64,000 bases of DNA from Acidobacteria subdivision 2 bacterium RH1 MAG20 (GCA_002197545.1 NFUO01000484.1:16078-80077); one strand, 5' to 3'; numbered from the stretch's first letter, positions 18,669 to 29,000 are shown. The notes: a model not told the origin generated them from the sequence alone. A program made the numbers and translations.

Positions 18669-19373
18669 TTGAGTCAGACGATCTTTGTATTGGAAGACGA
18701 TACCGACATCTCGCGGCTGGTCCAGTACCATCTGGAGAGCGCGGGTTACACTGTTCGCGCCTATTCCACAATTGGCCAGATTGTTCCTGACGCCGATCGC
18801 CAGCCACCGGCACTTTTTCTGCTCGACATTATGGTTCCCGGCGGAGATGGTCTCGATCTGTGCCGCAGACTGCGCCAGAATCCCACTCTGAGCGTTATTC
18901 CTATCATCTTTCTGACGGCCCGGGCTGCCGAAAATGATCGAGTGCAGGGCCTCGAGATGGGAGCGGATGACTATATCACCAAGCCTTTCGCCACTCGCGA
19001 GCTGGTGGCCCGCGTCAAGGCGGTGCTTCGCCGTTTCGAGCGGCCTACTTCGCCGTCGCTGCTTAAATTTGAAGAGATCGAGATTGATGCGGGAGCCATG
19101 CAACTGCGCGTCAATGGGGAACTGGTTACAACTACGGCTACCGAATTTCGCCTGTTGGATTACCTGGCCCGCCATCCCGGACGGGTCTTCAGCCGCGACC
19201 ATCTGCTGGACGCCGTGTGGGGTGATGCCCGTTTCGTTACGCCGCGTTCGGTCGATGTCTATGTGCGCCGCATTCGCGAAAAGATCGAAGCCGATGCCGA
19301 AAACCCACGCTATCTTAAGACGATGCGGGGCGCCGGTTATCGCTTTGAAATTCCCAAAGCTCCGCAGTCCTGA
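18669..19373 (+). CDS. phoB: Phosphate regulon response regulator PhoB
   Basis: OmpR/PhoB-family regulator of 234 aa: receiver domain with phospho-acceptor Asp53 (LLDIMVPGGDG), Lys in YITKPFATRELVARV, then a winged-helix DNA-binding domain (about 130-230) with TEFRLLDYLARHPGRVFSRD and the recognition segment RSVDVYVRRIREKIE. It starts at TTG 18669. phoR follows after 14 bp, then the pst genes, so this is the phosphate-starvation regulator. A Pho-box-like repeat immediately upstream suggests autoregulation. Confidence 0.94.
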   Translation: MSQTIFVLEDDTDISRLVQYHLESAGYTVRAYSTIGQIVPDADRQPPALFLLDIMVPGGDGLDLCRRLRQNPTLSVIPIIFLTARAAENDRVQGLEMGADDYITKPFATRELVARVKAVLRRFERPTSPSLLKFEEIEIDAGAMQLRVNGELVTTTATEFRLLDYLARHPGRVFSRDHLLDAVWGDARFVTPRSVDVYVRRIREKIEADAENPRYLKTMRGAGYRFEIPKAPQS

Positions 19374-19387
19374 GCGCAGGTAGAACC

Positions 19388-20761
19388 ATGACGCGGGGCA
19401 TCTTTTTCTCGTTCTTTATTCGCATGACGATTGCCATGGCGGTCGTTGCCTTTCTGTGTTTCTGGCTTGTGCCGCATGGCTGGGTCTTTGCCACTGCGTT
19501 CATTCTGGCCTGGGCTGTGACGAATGCTTTTTTATTCACGCGCTCTCTGGGGCAGGACGTCACCGTATTAGACCAATCTGTTGCTGCTATTCCGGAGCAA
19601 TCAGCTAACGGGACCAGGAATCGATACGCCGACTTTGACGACCTGTCGCGGGCCATTTCGGCCAAGTCGGAGCAGGTGCAGCGCCTTCTCACCAGCGCCT
19701 CTGAGAGCCGTAGCGAGTTGGAGGCGATGATCGACAGTATGCAGGACGCCGTTGTTGCCGTCGATTCGGCTGGACGTATTCAGTGGACCAATCAGCGCAT
19801 GCAAAAACTTATTCCCGAAGCGTCCGTTAGCGGTGCCGTCCGCGTGGGACATGCCCTAGTTCAGACCATTCGCGATCCGGATGTTCTGCAATGCGTTCGC
19901 GCGGCGCTCGATGAGCGCAGCGTGTGTGAACGCCGATCGACCTCGGTGGTGCCAGGCCGCATCTTCGAGATTGCCGCTTCGCCCATGCCTGGTGGCGGTG
20001 CGGTCGCTGTTCTGCACGATATCACCCGCATCGAACAGGTTGAGGGCATTCAACGTGACTTCGTCGCCAATGTCTCGCACGAGCTTCGCACTCCACTCAC
20101 GTCTATTACTGGTTATGTTGAGACACTGCTCGACCACGAGGCCAGTCTCAGCGCGCAGGCACGCGAGTTCCTCAGTACGATCCTCAAGAATGCCACTCGC
20201 ATGAGCCGCCTCACCGAGGACCTCCTTGTGATGGCCCGGGTTGAATCGTCAGAGCAGGAGCTTCACCCAGTCCCTGTCCCGGCAGGCATTCTCGTAAGCG
20301 ATGCTGTACAGGCGATGAGCGGCCTGATTCAGGATGCCGATGCTGTGCTCGAAATTGGTGAAACGACCAACACCGAGGTCCTCGCAGATACGGACTCGAT
20401 TGTTCAGGTGCTCAGCAATCTGATTGAGAACGGAATCAAGTATGGCTGCGTTCGGAATGCATCGCATTGCCGTGTGGTTGTGAGCGTGCGCGAGATCTCA
20501 GAGCCGATCGATGCCGTCGAGTTCAGCGTCCGTGATTTTGGGCAGGGAATTGCTTCTGAACATCTTAACCGGATCTTCGAGCGTTTTTACCGGGTAGACA
20601 AGGCCCGCTCGCGGGAGTCGGGTGGAACCGGGCTGGGCCTTGCCATTGCATACCGGATGGTGCAAATTCATGGGGGCACCATTCGCGCAGAGAGCGAATT
20701 AAATTCCGGGAGCACCTTCATTTTTACCCTTCCAAGAGCAGCAAAGCCTCTCGTTCAATAG
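19388..20761 (+). CDS. phoR: Phosphate regulon sensor histidine kinase PhoR
   Basis: 457 aa. Two membrane helices at about 10-28 and 33-50 with almost no periplasmic part, as in PhoR proteins that sense phosphate through the Pst/PhoU complex. A HAMP-like linker is followed by a PAS domain (about 108-215), HisKA with His231 (NVSHELRTPLTSITGYVE), and HATPase (NLIENGIKYG, DFGQGI, FYRVDKARSRESGGTGLGLA). It lies 14 bp behind phoB and is followed by pstS. Confidence 0.93.
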   Translation: MTRGIFFSFFIRMTIAMAVVAFLCFWLVPHGWVFATAFILAWAVTNAFLFTRSLGQDVTVLDQSVAAIPEQSANGTRNRYADFDDLSRAISAKSEQVQRLLTSASESRSELEAMIDSMQDAVVAVDSAGRIQWTNQRMQKLIPEASVSGAVRVGHALVQTIRDPDVLQCVRAALDERSVCERRSTSVVPGRIFEIAASPMPGGGAVAVLHDITRIEQVEGIQRDFVANVSHELRTPLTSITGYVETLLDHEASLSAQAREFLSTILKNATRMSRLTEDLLVMARVESSEQELHPVPVPAGILVSDAVQAMSGLIQDADAVLEIGETTNTEVLADTDSIVQVLSNLIENGIKYGCVRNASHCRVVVSVREISEPIDAVEFSVRDFGQGIASEHLNRIFERFYRVDKARSRESGGTGLGLAIAYRMVQIHGGTIRAESELNSGSTFIFTLPRAAKPLVQ

Positions 20762-20785
20762 GGTTTCTTCCGGTTTTTATACGAA

Positions 20786-20802
20786 TGTAACCTTACCGTA
20801 AC
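20786..20802 (+). promoter_or_regulatory. Candidate Pho box upstream of pstS
   Basis: TGTAACCTTACCGTAAC, about 70 bp before the pstS start. It matches the phoB-upstream site at 13 of 17 positions, including both GTAAC/TTAAC elements with 11-bp spacing. This fits PhoB-dependent induction of pstSCAB-phoU. Confidence 0.6.
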
Positions 20803-20869
20803 AATTCGCCCTCACACTCTTTAAATAGATATATCGGATAAATCGAAACACTCAAACTGAGAGGGACGC

Positions 20870-21877
20870 GTGAATCTGAAAGTCATCGCAGCAAGCATCC
20901 TGGCGCTCGCAACCACCGGAGCCATCGCACAGAACATTACCGGAGCGGGAAGTACCTTTGTTTACCCCATCTACTCCCGCTGGTTCAGCGAATACAGCCA
21001 TCTGCATCCTAATGTTCATATCAATTATCAGTCCATTGGTTCCGGCGGTGGAATACGTCAAGTCTCGGAAGAGACGGTCGACTTTGGCGCCAGCGATGGC
21101 CCGATGACCGATCAGCAGCTTGCTCAATCAAAGGTCAAGTTGATGCATATCCCTACGGTGCTCGGAGCGGTTGTGCCTATCTACAATCTCCCAGGCATCA
21201 ACAAAGACATTAACTTCGCGCCGACTGTGATTGCCGATATATATCTTGGCAAGATCACGAAGTGGAACGATCCCCGTATTGCTAAAGACAACCCGGGCGT
21301 CAATTTCCCTGCTAAGAGCATCCTTCCGGTCTACCGTTCTGATGGAAGCGGGACTACGTATATTCTGGCGGACTTCCTGTCGAAGGTCAGCCCTGAGTGG
21401 GCCAGCAAGGTAGGCAAGAATACCTCGCTCAAGTGGCCGGTCGGCATCGGCCAGAAGGGCAGTGAAGGGGTTGCGGGAATGGTGCGTCAGGTTCCGTACG
21501 CCTTTGGCTATGTTGAATTGATCTACGCTGTCCAGAACAAGATGCAGTACGGTCTGGTACGCAATGCGGACGGCAAGTTCCTCAAGGGGTCAACGGCTGG
21601 CGTCACCGCCGCTGCCGCTGCTGCCGCCAAGAACATGCCTGCGGATTACCGTGTCTCCATTGTGAACGCTCCAGGAGCGGATTCCTATCCTATCTCCAGC
21701 TTTACCTGGCTGCTGATTCCTATCCATCAAGCCGATCCTGCCAAGCAGAAGGCATTCACCGACTTTTTGTACTGGATGCTCGATCATGGCGAGGGTGAAG
21801 CGGCAGGCATGGCTTACGCCCCGCTCCCTAAGCAAGTGGCGACAATGGTTCGAAAGAGCATTGGTCAACTGAAATAG
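20870..21877 (+). CDS. pstS: Phosphate ABC transporter substrate-binding protein
   Basis: Periplasmic phosphate receptor, 335 aa. Signal peptide at residues 1-20 (cleavage after AIA), followed at once by the PstS motif NITGAGSTFVYPIYSRW. Phosphate-contacting motifs are GSGGGIRQV, DFGASDGPM and RSDGSGTTYILADFL; the C-terminal TWLLIP is also typical. The GTG start at 20870 has GAGAGGG close upstream. It is the first gene of the pst group and is preceded by a Pho-box-like site. A strong hairpin follows the stop, which may reduce read-through so that the receptor is made in excess. Confidence 0.95.
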   Translation: MNLKVIAASILALATTGAIAQNITGAGSTFVYPIYSRWFSEYSHLHPNVHINYQSIGSGGGIRQVSEETVDFGASDGPMTDQQLAQSKVKLMHIPTVLGAVVPIYNLPGINKDINFAPTVIADIYLGKITKWNDPRIAKDNPGVNFPAKSILPVYRSDGSGTTYILADFLSKVSPEWASKVGKNTSLKWPVGIGQKGSEGVAGMVRQVPYAFGYVELIYAVQNKMQYGLVRNADGKFLKGSTAGVTAAAAAAAKNMPADYRVSIVNAPGADSYPISSFTWLLIPIHQADPAKQKAFTDFLYWMLDHGEGEAAGMAYAPLPKQVATMVRKSIGQLK

Positions 21878-21884
21878 CTGAGAC

Positions 21885-21921
21885 TGCCGCATGGCCTCCG
21901 TTCTACGGAAGCTGTGCGGCA
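21885..21921 (+). terminator. Intercistronic hairpin between pstS and pstC
   Basis: Arms TGCCGCATGGCCTCCG (21885-21900) and CGGAAGCTGTGCGGCA (21906-21921) pair at most positions around a 5-nt loop (TTCTA). It starts 8 bp after the pstS stop and has no strong T-run, so partial attenuation or mRNA stabilisation of pstS is more likely than full termination. Confidence 0.6.
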
Positions 21922-21962
21922 TGTTTCAAGGATCATCCCTTACAATCACTCAATAGAACGAG

Positions 21963-23045
21963 ATGTGCAGGGATGGGATTGTGTCTCCGAACCGAATGAC
22001 TCTTGATCGCGAACCCGGATCTCCGATGTTTGTTCCGGCGCCAAGTCCGGACATCTCCATGCCGCCTCCCTCTCCTGCCGGAGGCACACCCTCAGCTATC
22101 CGCGCTTATCTCAGCCAGCGCGGCAGTGGCCAGCTTGCGGATAACAGCTTTGCCGTCGCTGTGCTTCTCTGTGCTTGCAGCATCTTTGCCATCGTTATCT
22201 TCATCTTCAGCATCCTTGTGCAAAGTTCGCATCTGAGTCTGGTGCAGTTCGGATGGAAGTTTTTCACAAGCCAGTCGTGGGACCCGGTGTCTGGCGACTT
22301 TGGGGCACTTCCGTTTATCTACGGCACGCTCGCCACATCGATACTGGCTTTGATGATCGCGGTCCCGCTGGCGCTTGGCGTGGCGGTCTTCCTTACGGAG
22401 CTTTGCCCGCGTCCGTTGCGCGCGCCGATCTCCTTCCTGACCGAGTTACTGGCGGCGATTCCCAGCGTCGTCTATGGACTATGGGGACTCTTTGTGCTGG
22501 TGCCGCTGATGCGGGACGTTATCGGACCGTTCCTGTCGACGACTCTCGGCTGGACGGGGTTCTTTGAAGGCCCCAACTTCGGCGTGGGTATCCTGACGGC
22601 GAGCATCATTCTTTCGATCATGGTACTGCCCATCATCTCGTCGCTTACCCGCGACATTATGAACGCGGTCCCGATAAGCCAACGCGAGGCGGTGCTTGCG
22701 CTGGGCGCAACACGGTGGGAGATGATCCGCATCGGCGTTCTGCGCAACTCTCGCATCGGGATTGTCGGCGCCGTGATGCTTGGTTTGGGCCGCGCATTGG
22801 GCGAGACGATCGCCGTCACGATGGTGATCGGCAACCACCCTGAGATCAGCAAGTCACTGTTCGCTCCGGGCTACTCGCTGGCCAGCGCGATTGCGAATCA
22901 GTTCGCAGAAGCATCCGGCGATCTCTACAGAAGTTCTCTCATCGAGATCGGCCTCGCACTCTTCCTTGTCACCATTGTCGTCAACGCGATTGCCCGGCTC
23001 ATGGTCTGGGCGGTCACGCGCGGCGCACCCGTAGGAGCGGCTTGA
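21963..23045 (+). CDS. pstC: Phosphate ABC transporter permease PstC
   Basis: Inner-membrane permease subunit, 360 aa from ATG 21963; GTG 21981, preceded by AGGGATGG, is an equally good start. A Pro-rich cytoplasmic N-terminus of about 60 residues precedes six membrane helices (first at about 65-90). LPFIYGTLATSILALMIAVP and the EAA loop REAVLALGATRWEMIRIGVL are typical of PstC. pstA follows after one base. Confidence 0.94.
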   Translation: MCRDGIVSPNRMTLDREPGSPMFVPAPSPDISMPPPSPAGGTPSAIRAYLSQRGSGQLADNSFAVAVLLCACSIFAIVIFIFSILVQSSHLSLVQFGWKFFTSQSWDPVSGDFGALPFIYGTLATSILALMIAVPLALGVAVFLTELCPRPLRAPISFLTELLAAIPSVVYGLWGLFVLVPLMRDVIGPFLSTTLGWTGFFEGPNFGVGILTASIILSIMVLPIISSLTRDIMNAVPISQREAVLALGATRWEMIRIGVLRNSRIGIVGAVMLGLGRALGETIAVTMVIGNHPEISKSLFAPGYSLASAIANQFAEASGDLYRSSLIEIGLALFLVTIVVNAIARLMVWAVTRGAPVGAA

Positions 23046-23046
23046 T

Positions 23047-23970
23047 ATGAGCACGCAACCCACCAACATTCCGCCCACGCATCCGAGTCCTATGAACTTC
23101 CAGTCGAGGGTGATGCGCATTAATAGTACATGGCGTACGATGACCAATTACCTCGTCAGCGGCCTGGCTATTCTCGCTACTGTTGTCGTTCTTGCTCCTC
23201 TTGCAGCGATTCTCTTCTACCTCATCTACAAGGGCGCAAGCTCGTTGAATCTGGCCTTCTTTACACAAATCCCCGCTCCAGTCGGTGAACCGGGTGGCGG
23301 CATGGCGAACTCTATCCTTGGGTCAGGCATTATCCTTCTCCTTGCGAGCCTAATGGGGATTCCCATAGGTATCGCTTCCGGAGTTTACCTCGCGGAGTTT
23401 GGTCGGGGCACGGTGCTGGGGAACGCGGTACGTTTCACCGCCGATGTGCTCAACGGTGTTCCTTCCATCGTAATGGGCATCGCCATCTACTCACTATGGG
23501 TGGTCATGGGGCTGAAGCCATTTTCAGCGCTGGCCGGCGGCGTTGTGCTAGCTATCATGATGGTTCCGACAGTAACGCGAACTACGGAAGAGATGTTGTC
23601 CACCGTGCCCCATGCGATTCGCGAAGCTGCGCTGGGTCTGGGCGTTTCCAAATGGCGGACGGTACTTTCGGTCAGCCTCCGTACTGCATCGCCGGGCATC
23701 ATCACTGGCTGTATGCTTGCGTTTGCCCGTGTTGCTGGAGAGACGGCGCCGCTGCTGTTCACAGCTTTTGGCAATCAGTACTGGAGCGTGAGGCTGACTG
23801 AGCCTATTGCGGCTCTGCCGCTGCAGATTTACGTCTATGCTCTCTCGCCCTATGATGAGTGGCATCGACTCGCGTGGGCTGGCTCGCTCGTTCTTATCGC
23901 TATGATTATGGTCTCAGTCACGCTGGTCCGCATCTATGCCAACCGCGGCGTACTCAAGGGAGGAAGTTAG
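23047..23970 (+). CDS. pstA: Phosphate ABC transporter permease PstA
   Basis: Second permease subunit, 307 aa, six membrane helices. The EAA loop [20 protein letters not shown] and the following [19 protein letters not shown] identify PstA. ATG 23047 follows the pstC stop directly, and the stop codon overlaps the pstB GTG by one base, so translation is coupled along the operon. Confidence 0.94.
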   Translation: MSTQPTNIPPTHPSPMNFQSRVMRINSTWRTMTNYLVSGLAILATVVVLAPLAAILFYLIYKGASSLNLAFFTQIPAPVGEPGGGMANSILGSGIILLLASLMGIPIGIASGVYLAEFGRGTVLGNAVRFTADVLNGVPSIVMGIAIYSLWVVMGLKPFSALAGGVVLAIMMVPTVTRTTEEMLSTVPHAIREAALGLGVSKWRTVLSVSLRTASPGIITGCMLAFARVAGETAPLLFTAFGNQYWSVRLTEPIAALPLQIYVYALSPYDEWHRLAWAGSLVLIAMIMVSVTLVRIYANRGVLKGGS

Positions 23971-24728
23971 TGGGAGTAGGCATTCAGGTCGAGAATCTAA
24001 ACGCGTGGTACGGCACAAATCATACTTTGCAGGACATTAATCTGCCCATTCCCGCGAATCACGCTACGGCGCTCATTGGACCATCCGGCTGCGGCAAGTC
24101 CACCTTCGTCCGTTGCCTCAACCGGATGCATGAGACCAATCCCATTGCGCGAGCTACGGGCGTCGTCAAGATGGGCGATCTTGATATTTACAAAGATGCG
24201 TCGCCAGTGGAGATCCGCCGCCGCGTCGGTATGGTCTTCCAGCGCCCCAATCCGTTTCCAACCATGTCGATCTACGACAACGTTGTGAGTGGGCTCAAGC
24301 TCAATGGCTTTCGCAATCGTCGCGTTCTCGATGAGACGGTGGAACGCTCGCTCAAGCAGGCCGCGCTTTGGGAGGAAGTGAAGGATGACCTCAAGAAGAA
24401 GTCCGGCGCCAGTCTCTCCGGCGGACAGCAGCAGCGTATGTGCATTGCCCGCGCTCTCGCTGTCGATCCCGAAGTTCTGTTGATGGACGAACCTGCGTCC
24501 GCTCTCGATCCTGTCTCTACCTCAAAGATCGAAGACCTAATTTTTCAGCTCAAGAGCCAGTACACCATCGTCATCGTTACGCATAATATGCAGCAGGCCG
24601 CCCGCGTAGCCGAGAACACAGGCTTTTTTCTCAACGGCAAGATGGTTGAGTTCGATTCCACCCATAAGATTTTCACGAACCCCCGAGACAAGCGCACTGA
24701 GGATTACATTACCGGGAGGTTCGGATGA
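23970..24728 (+). CDS. pstB: Phosphate ABC transporter ATP-binding protein
   Basis: ATPase of the Pst importer, 252 aa. Walker [10 protein letters not shown] at about 37-45, the PstB-specific [16 protein letters not shown], signature LSGGQQQR, Walker [13 protein letters not shown], and the H-loop [12 protein letters not shown] place the start at GTG 23970, overlapping the pstA stop by one base; an upstream in-frame start at 23859 would put 37 unrelated residues inside pstA. phoU overlaps the end by four bases. Confidence 0.95.
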   Translation: MGVGIQVENLNAWYGTNHTLQDINLPIPANHATALIGPSGCGKSTFVRCLNRMHETNPIARATGVVKMGDLDIYKDASPVEIRRRVGMVFQRPNPFPTMSIYDNVVSGLKLNGFRNRRVLDETVERSLKQAALWEEVKDDLKKKSGASLSGGQQQRMCIARALAVDPEVLLMDEPASALDPVSTSKIEDLIFQLKSQYTIVIVTHNMQQAARVAENTGFFLNGKMVEFDSTHKIFTNPRDKRTEDYITGRFG

Positions 24729-25390
24729 TGCGCGTTAAATTTCACCAGAGCCTCGACGATCTTAAAGAGCATTTGCTAGTCATGGCCGGCATGGCGGAGC
24801 AGGCCATTCAGCGTTCCATCGAGGCCTACCGCACCCGCGATCTGAGTATCTGCGAACTGGTCTTTCGTTCCGAGCCTGCCATCAACCGGCTCGAGCGCGA
24901 AATTGACCAGATGGCCCTCGACCTCCTTGCCATGGAGCAACCCATGGCCATCGATCTTCGGTTCATCCTCTCCGTCATTCGTATCAATGCCGATCTCGAG
25001 CGCGTCGGTGACCAGGCCGTCAACATCGCGGTCCGCGTTCGCGAGATGGGTGCCTTCGCTAACATCGATCTTCCAGTAGACATTCCCAAGTTGGCCTCGC
25101 TTGCCTCCGCGATGGTGCGTAAAGCCTTGCAAGCCTTCATTGAGGCTGATGCAGAGCTTGCCCAGTCTGTGCTCCTTCTTGATGATCAGGTAGATGAGAT
25201 GAACGATGCTGCTTTCTATGCACTGAGTTCACTCATCAAGGAAAAACCCGAGATGACTCCGCAGTCTCTCAATGCGCTCATCATTGCGCGGAATCTCGAG
25301 CGCGTCGGCGACCACGCTACCAACATTGCCGAAGACGTTATCTTCTGGGTCCACGGATTCGATGTTCGTCATAATCCGCGTACCGATTAG
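24725..25390 (+). CDS. phoU: Phosphate signalling protein PhoU
   Basis: 221 aa, two PhoU helical repeats. The metal-binding motif appears twice: [17 protein letters not shown] and [20 protein letters not shown]. PhoU links the Pst transporter to PhoR and keeps the regulon off when phosphate is plentiful. ATG overlaps the pstB stop (ATGA). It is the last gene of the phosphate block and ends one base from the end of the convergent addA gene, leaving no room for a terminator outside the coding regions. Confidence 0.95.
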   Translation: MMRVKFHQSLDDLKEHLLVMAGMAEQAIQRSIEAYRTRDLSICELVFRSEPAINRLEREIDQMALDLLAMEQPMAIDLRFILSVIRINADLERVGDQAVNIAVRVREMGAFANIDLPVDIPKLASLASAMVRKALQAFIEADAELAQSVLLLDDQVDEMNDAAFYALSSLIKEKPEMTPQSLNALIIARNLERVGDHATNIAEDVIFWVHGFDVRHNPRTD

Positions 25391-25391
25391 T

Positions 25392-28300
25392 TTAGGGAAT
25401 CCACCAAACCAGTCGCGGCAACATTGGATAATACAACCCCATGCGGACCTCATGCGAAGCCTGCTTCATCATCAGCGCGTAGGCTTCCATCTGTGCTCCA
25501 TACTTCGCACGTTCGCCTGTAAGAAACTCCTCAACTCCGTCGGCTCCGTGAGTAGTAGTTTTGTAGTCTACGATCCAGAGGCACTCGTCGCCGGTGGCCA
25601 GTGGCGTGGCGCCTGCGCGAAATATTCTGTCCAGCCGCACGCTCCTGCGCGCCTCTGTCCACGATGTCAGCGCAAATTCACTGAAAGCCTCTTCTCTCGC
25701 GCCCAGTATCCACAGCCCTTCCGCATCCCGCAGCATATTTTCAATCGCAAGCCTTACCCGCGATGCGAGTCGTACTGCCCGTGCTGACGACAGGCCATCG
25801 CCACGCAACACTGTCGAAATTCGTTGTTCCCAACCCGCAACTTCTTTTAGCATTTCTTCTGTACTCACTCCATGTGCAAGTCGCTTTGTCACTACTTCCA
25901 GAAATGCATGTACCGTATTTCCAAAGGCCCGCGCCTCAAACGATCCCTCCGTACGCTCGAAATGAGCAGTCTCTGCTTCTATTCCTGCATCCCCATAGGA
26001 AAGTTTTCGTGCGTCTTCAAACCGTGCGTTCGGCAAAAATGTGAGAGGCAGACGCTCGAGTATCGCAGACCGCTCTCTAGTTGCCACAGCAGCTATATCG
26101 CCGACAAATTCATTGGCAACAAAAAAGGATGGTGTCGTCTCGTTCGGCATAACAAACATCTTCCGCACGCCATCTGAAACCTCGCGCTCTGCAGCAAAAT
26201 GACGCTCTGCCGCTGGCCATGCAGCGCTTAACAGGCTTCCGTATGCCTGACTCACCGACCCATCCGCCTTGGCTTCAGGAGCGGCGAACAGATGCAACTC
26301 TTCGCGCGCCCGCGTACAGGCGACATAGAATAACCGCTTCCGTTCTGCCGCATCACGCGCCTTTTCAATGTTGTTCAGCCAATCGTTCAGCTCCCGCGAT
26401 TCCTCTCCTTTACCCAAAATCGGAGCTAGCACTATGTGCGCTGCAGCCGCATCACCTGAATCAATCTCATTCCACGTCAGCAACCGCGTACCGGACACAC
26501 GGGCTTTCTTCTCCAGGCCTGGCACAATGACTACGTCCCACTCCAGCCCTTTCGCTCCGTGGATTGTCATCAGATCGACAGCGCCCGCGCTTGCCGTTGC
26601 CTCGGCGTACAGTTTGTCCAGCCTCGTCTTCAGCAAGCTCAAATCGAGCGTGCCTGCCTCTTCTTCCAACTCATCTAACAACTGCAGATACCGTCGTGCG
26701 TTCGTGATCTCTGCAGGTTTCAAATAGGTATCGCCGCCCAGGGATCGCCATGTCCGCTCTACCCATTGCGATGTTGTCAGCCTGCCACGTTGCGCTGCGG
26801 CAGCGCGCAACACTGGCCAAATTCGCTTCAGACGTTCGCAGCTTTCCTCATCCAGCAGATCGCCGCGTTCGGCAAGCACATCTTCAACGCATCGCTCTGC
26901 ACATGTGTCATCATCTGCGCCCGCAAGCATATGCAGCTCAGACAATCCCAATCCGCACCATGGAGCATGAAGGACTGCCAACCATGCTACCCTGTCTGCC
27001 GGATGAAACAGCGCGCGTGTCAGCGCAAATAAGTCCAACACTTCGCGGCGATCACCCAAGGCTTCAATATCGACGGCGCGGAAGGGAATTGCGCCCTGCC
27101 CATCGTCTTTCTTTAATGTCGCGACGATGTCGGTTAAGTGGTTACGACTGCGAACCAGCACCGCAATCTTCCATGGCTCTGTTCTTCCCTCTGGCAACGG
27201 ACGCGATCGCCATTGTTCCACGACTCTGCGTACTGCTTCCGCATCCGTCTTCGAATGCCGTCTTCGTGCCGCAGTATCACCGGCTGGCAGCACGTTTGCA
27301 TGCCACACAATATCAAGTGCACCGCCGTCTGATGGACCACGCACTGAGCTCGCCGAAACGTATTCCACTTCCTCGGGATTGGCTGCGTTCACTTCCGGTG
27401 GAAACAACAGAGAAAAATCTTCGTTGAATGCATTTACCAGTCCGCGCTGCGACCGGAAATTCGCCGTCAGCCGCAGACACCCTACAGGCAGCTCCTCAAG
27501 TTGCTCTGCCAACATCGTTCGCACAAATCGCTCCACACGCGCCTGCCGGAAGATATAGATTGACTGCTTCGGATCGCCAACGAGGAATAGTGTCTGGCTC
27601 TGCCCATCCCAGCTCTGCGTCAGCAGTTCGATCAATTTGTATTGGCTCGTCGAAGTGTCCTGCATCTCGTCCACCAACAGATGCTGCAGCTTCATCCCCA
27701 ACGCAGCTTCCAGATCATGCACTCCACTCTCGCGTCGTAGCGCCGTCTTTGCCAGCAAGCCAAGCTCTGCAAAATCACACTCTCCTCGCTCGGCAAAAAC
27801 CAGTTGCAACTCCACCAGCGCTCGGCTTAAGACACGAAACAGCGCCTTCGCCACCTCCCATTGCTCCTGCGGGTACTTCGCCGGCGGCAGACAATCCACC
27901 CGGCGCATTGCTTCGAGCAGATCTTCACGATGCGATATCTGCTCAACTACAAATCGTAGATGTTGTTTTTGTTTCTTGGTGGTTTCGAAGCCCAGCGTAT
28001 TTTTCGCGAAACTTTTCCTCCATGTCCATGTCGAAGGCGCCACTAGCAGATGGATCAGTGCCCTCCAATGATCGAGATGGCTGGCATCTATCCCCGGTAC
28101 CTGCTTCCCCGCGCAGCCCACAATCGGAGAGACCTCACGCTCATAAGGCTCAATCTCCGCGAGTGAAGATGCCAATGCAGCCAGCTCATTCAGGAAGTTC
28201 TCTGGCACGCTCTCTGCCAGCCGCGCTAATCCAGTACAAATCGCCTCTTCCAGCGCGCGCTCCAGCCGAGGCAGCACTGTTCTATCCAGATAAGCGTCGT

Positions 28301-29000
28301 CCAGTTCGCGTCCGGTTAACGGAACCAACTCGCCCCATTGGTCGCGGAGAGCCAGCATCCCAGCGAGCAGGCGTTCACACTCGGCCAGGTTTCCATCGCG
28401 ATGCAACAGCACCGTGCGCAACGCGGCATTCAGTGCTGTATCTTTGCCGCCAAGCTGCATCAACGTTCTCCGGGCGGCCTCGTGGTGAAGGCCTGAGGCA
28501 TCGAGCACCGGGGATAGTCCGCCTCCGCCGCCCGAGAGCACAGGCAGGGAGCTCGCGATCTCCGCGCAGATAGAATCAATGGTCCGCACCTTCAACCTGC
28601 GGGGACGTTCCAGCAATCCCCATTCCAGCCTTCGGTCACGTTCAACTGCGGCTTCTGCAAGTGCACGTGTCTCCCGCTCAAACTCGGTGTCATTCTGCAG
28701 AGCCTCATTGCGCGCGGCTTTCTCCAACTGCTCCATCACACGCTCGCGAATCTCGCCTGTAGCCTTCACGGTAAATGTGATCGCCAGCACCTGCTCCGGC
28801 TCTTCGACGCTCTCATCGCCCAGCAGCTTTAGATACCGCTGAATCAGCAATCCCGTCTTGCCCGATCCCGCAGGAGCTTCCACTATCCACGACTGCCTGA
28901 TGTCCAGCGCCTTCTCGCGTTCGCGCCAGTCTGACGGCCTGTCAGCACTTTTGTGGCCATGTGCTTCCGAGTCCGGCCCGACAACGAACAGTTTAGTCAC
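25392..29000 (-). CDS. addA: AddA/RecB-like helicase-nuclease
   Basis: 1202 aa UvrD-family helicase with a C-terminal nuclease, part of double-strand-break processing for recombination. Walker A APAGSGKT is at about 42-49, with ITFTVKATGEIRERV next. LVDEMQDTSTSQYKL is motif II, VGDPKQSIYIFRQA is motif III, and LMTIHGAKGLEWDVVIVPG is motif V. The nuclease active site WIVDYKTTTHG lies near residue 1160. I chose GTG 29000, which overlaps the upstream gene's stop by eight bases (GTGACTAA) and starts just before the helicase core; an ATG at 29126 would lie deep inside that gene. Whether it is best called AddA or RecB cannot be settled here. Confidence 0.85.
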   Translation of the reverse strand: MTKLFVVGPDSEAHGHKSADRPSDWREREKALDIRQSWIVEAPAGSGKTGLLIQRYLKLLGDESVEEPEQVLAITFTVKATGEIRERVMEQLEKAARNEALQNDTEFERETRALAEAAVERDRRLEWGLLERPRRLKVRTIDSICAEIASSLPVLSGGGGGLSPVLDASGLHHEAARRTLMQLGGKDTALNAALRTVLLHRDGNLAECERLLAGMLALRDQWGELVPLTGRELDDAYLDRTVLPRLERALEEAICTGLARLAESVPENFLNELAALASSLAEIEPYEREVSPIVGCAGKQVPGIDASHLDHWRALIHLLVAPSTWTWRKSFAKNTLGFETTKKQKQHLRFVVEQISHREDLLEAMRRVDCLPPAKYPQEQWEVAKALFRVLSRALVELQLVFAERGECDFAELGLLAKTALRRESGVHDLEAALGMKLQHLLVDEMQDTSTSQYKLIELLTQSWDGQSQTLFLVGDPKQSIYIFRQARVERFVRTMLAEQLEELPVGCLRLTANFRSQRGLVNAFNEDFSLLFPPEVNAANPEEVEYVSASSVRGPSDGGALDIVWHANVLPAGDTAARRRHSKTDAEAVRRVVEQWRSRPLPEGRTEPWKIAVLVRSRNHLTDIVATLKKDDGQGAIPFRAVDIEALGDRREVLDLFALTRALFHPADRVAWLAVLHAPWCGLGLSELHMLAGADDDTCAERCVEDVLAERGDLLDEESCERLKRIWPVLRAAAAQRGRLTTSQWVERTWRSLGGDTYLKPAEITNARRYLQLLDELEEEAGTLDLSLLKTRLDKLYAEATASAGAVDLMTIHGAKGLEWDVVIVPGLEKKARVSGTRLLTWNEIDSGDAAAAHIVLAPILGKGEESRELNDWLNNIEKARDAAERKRLFYVACTRAREELHLFAAPEAKADGSVSQAYGSLLSAAWPAAERHFAAEREVSDGVRKMFVMPNETTPSFFVANEFVGDIAAVATRERSAILERLPLTFLPNARFEDARKLSYGDAGIEAETAHFERTEGSFEARAFGNTVHAFLEVVTKRLAHGVSTEEMLKEVAGWEQRISTVLRGDGLSSARAVRLASRVRLAIENMLRDAEGLWILGAREEAFSEFALTSWTEARRSVRLDRIFRAGATPLATGDECLWIVDYKTTTHGADGVEEFLTGERAKYGAQMEAYALMMKQASHEVRMGLYYPMLPRLVWWIP

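Noticed and set aside
27428..28573. A 381-codon plus-strand frame opposite addA
   Set aside because: Low-complexity Ala/Pro/Ser/Arg composition and opposite to helicase motifs.
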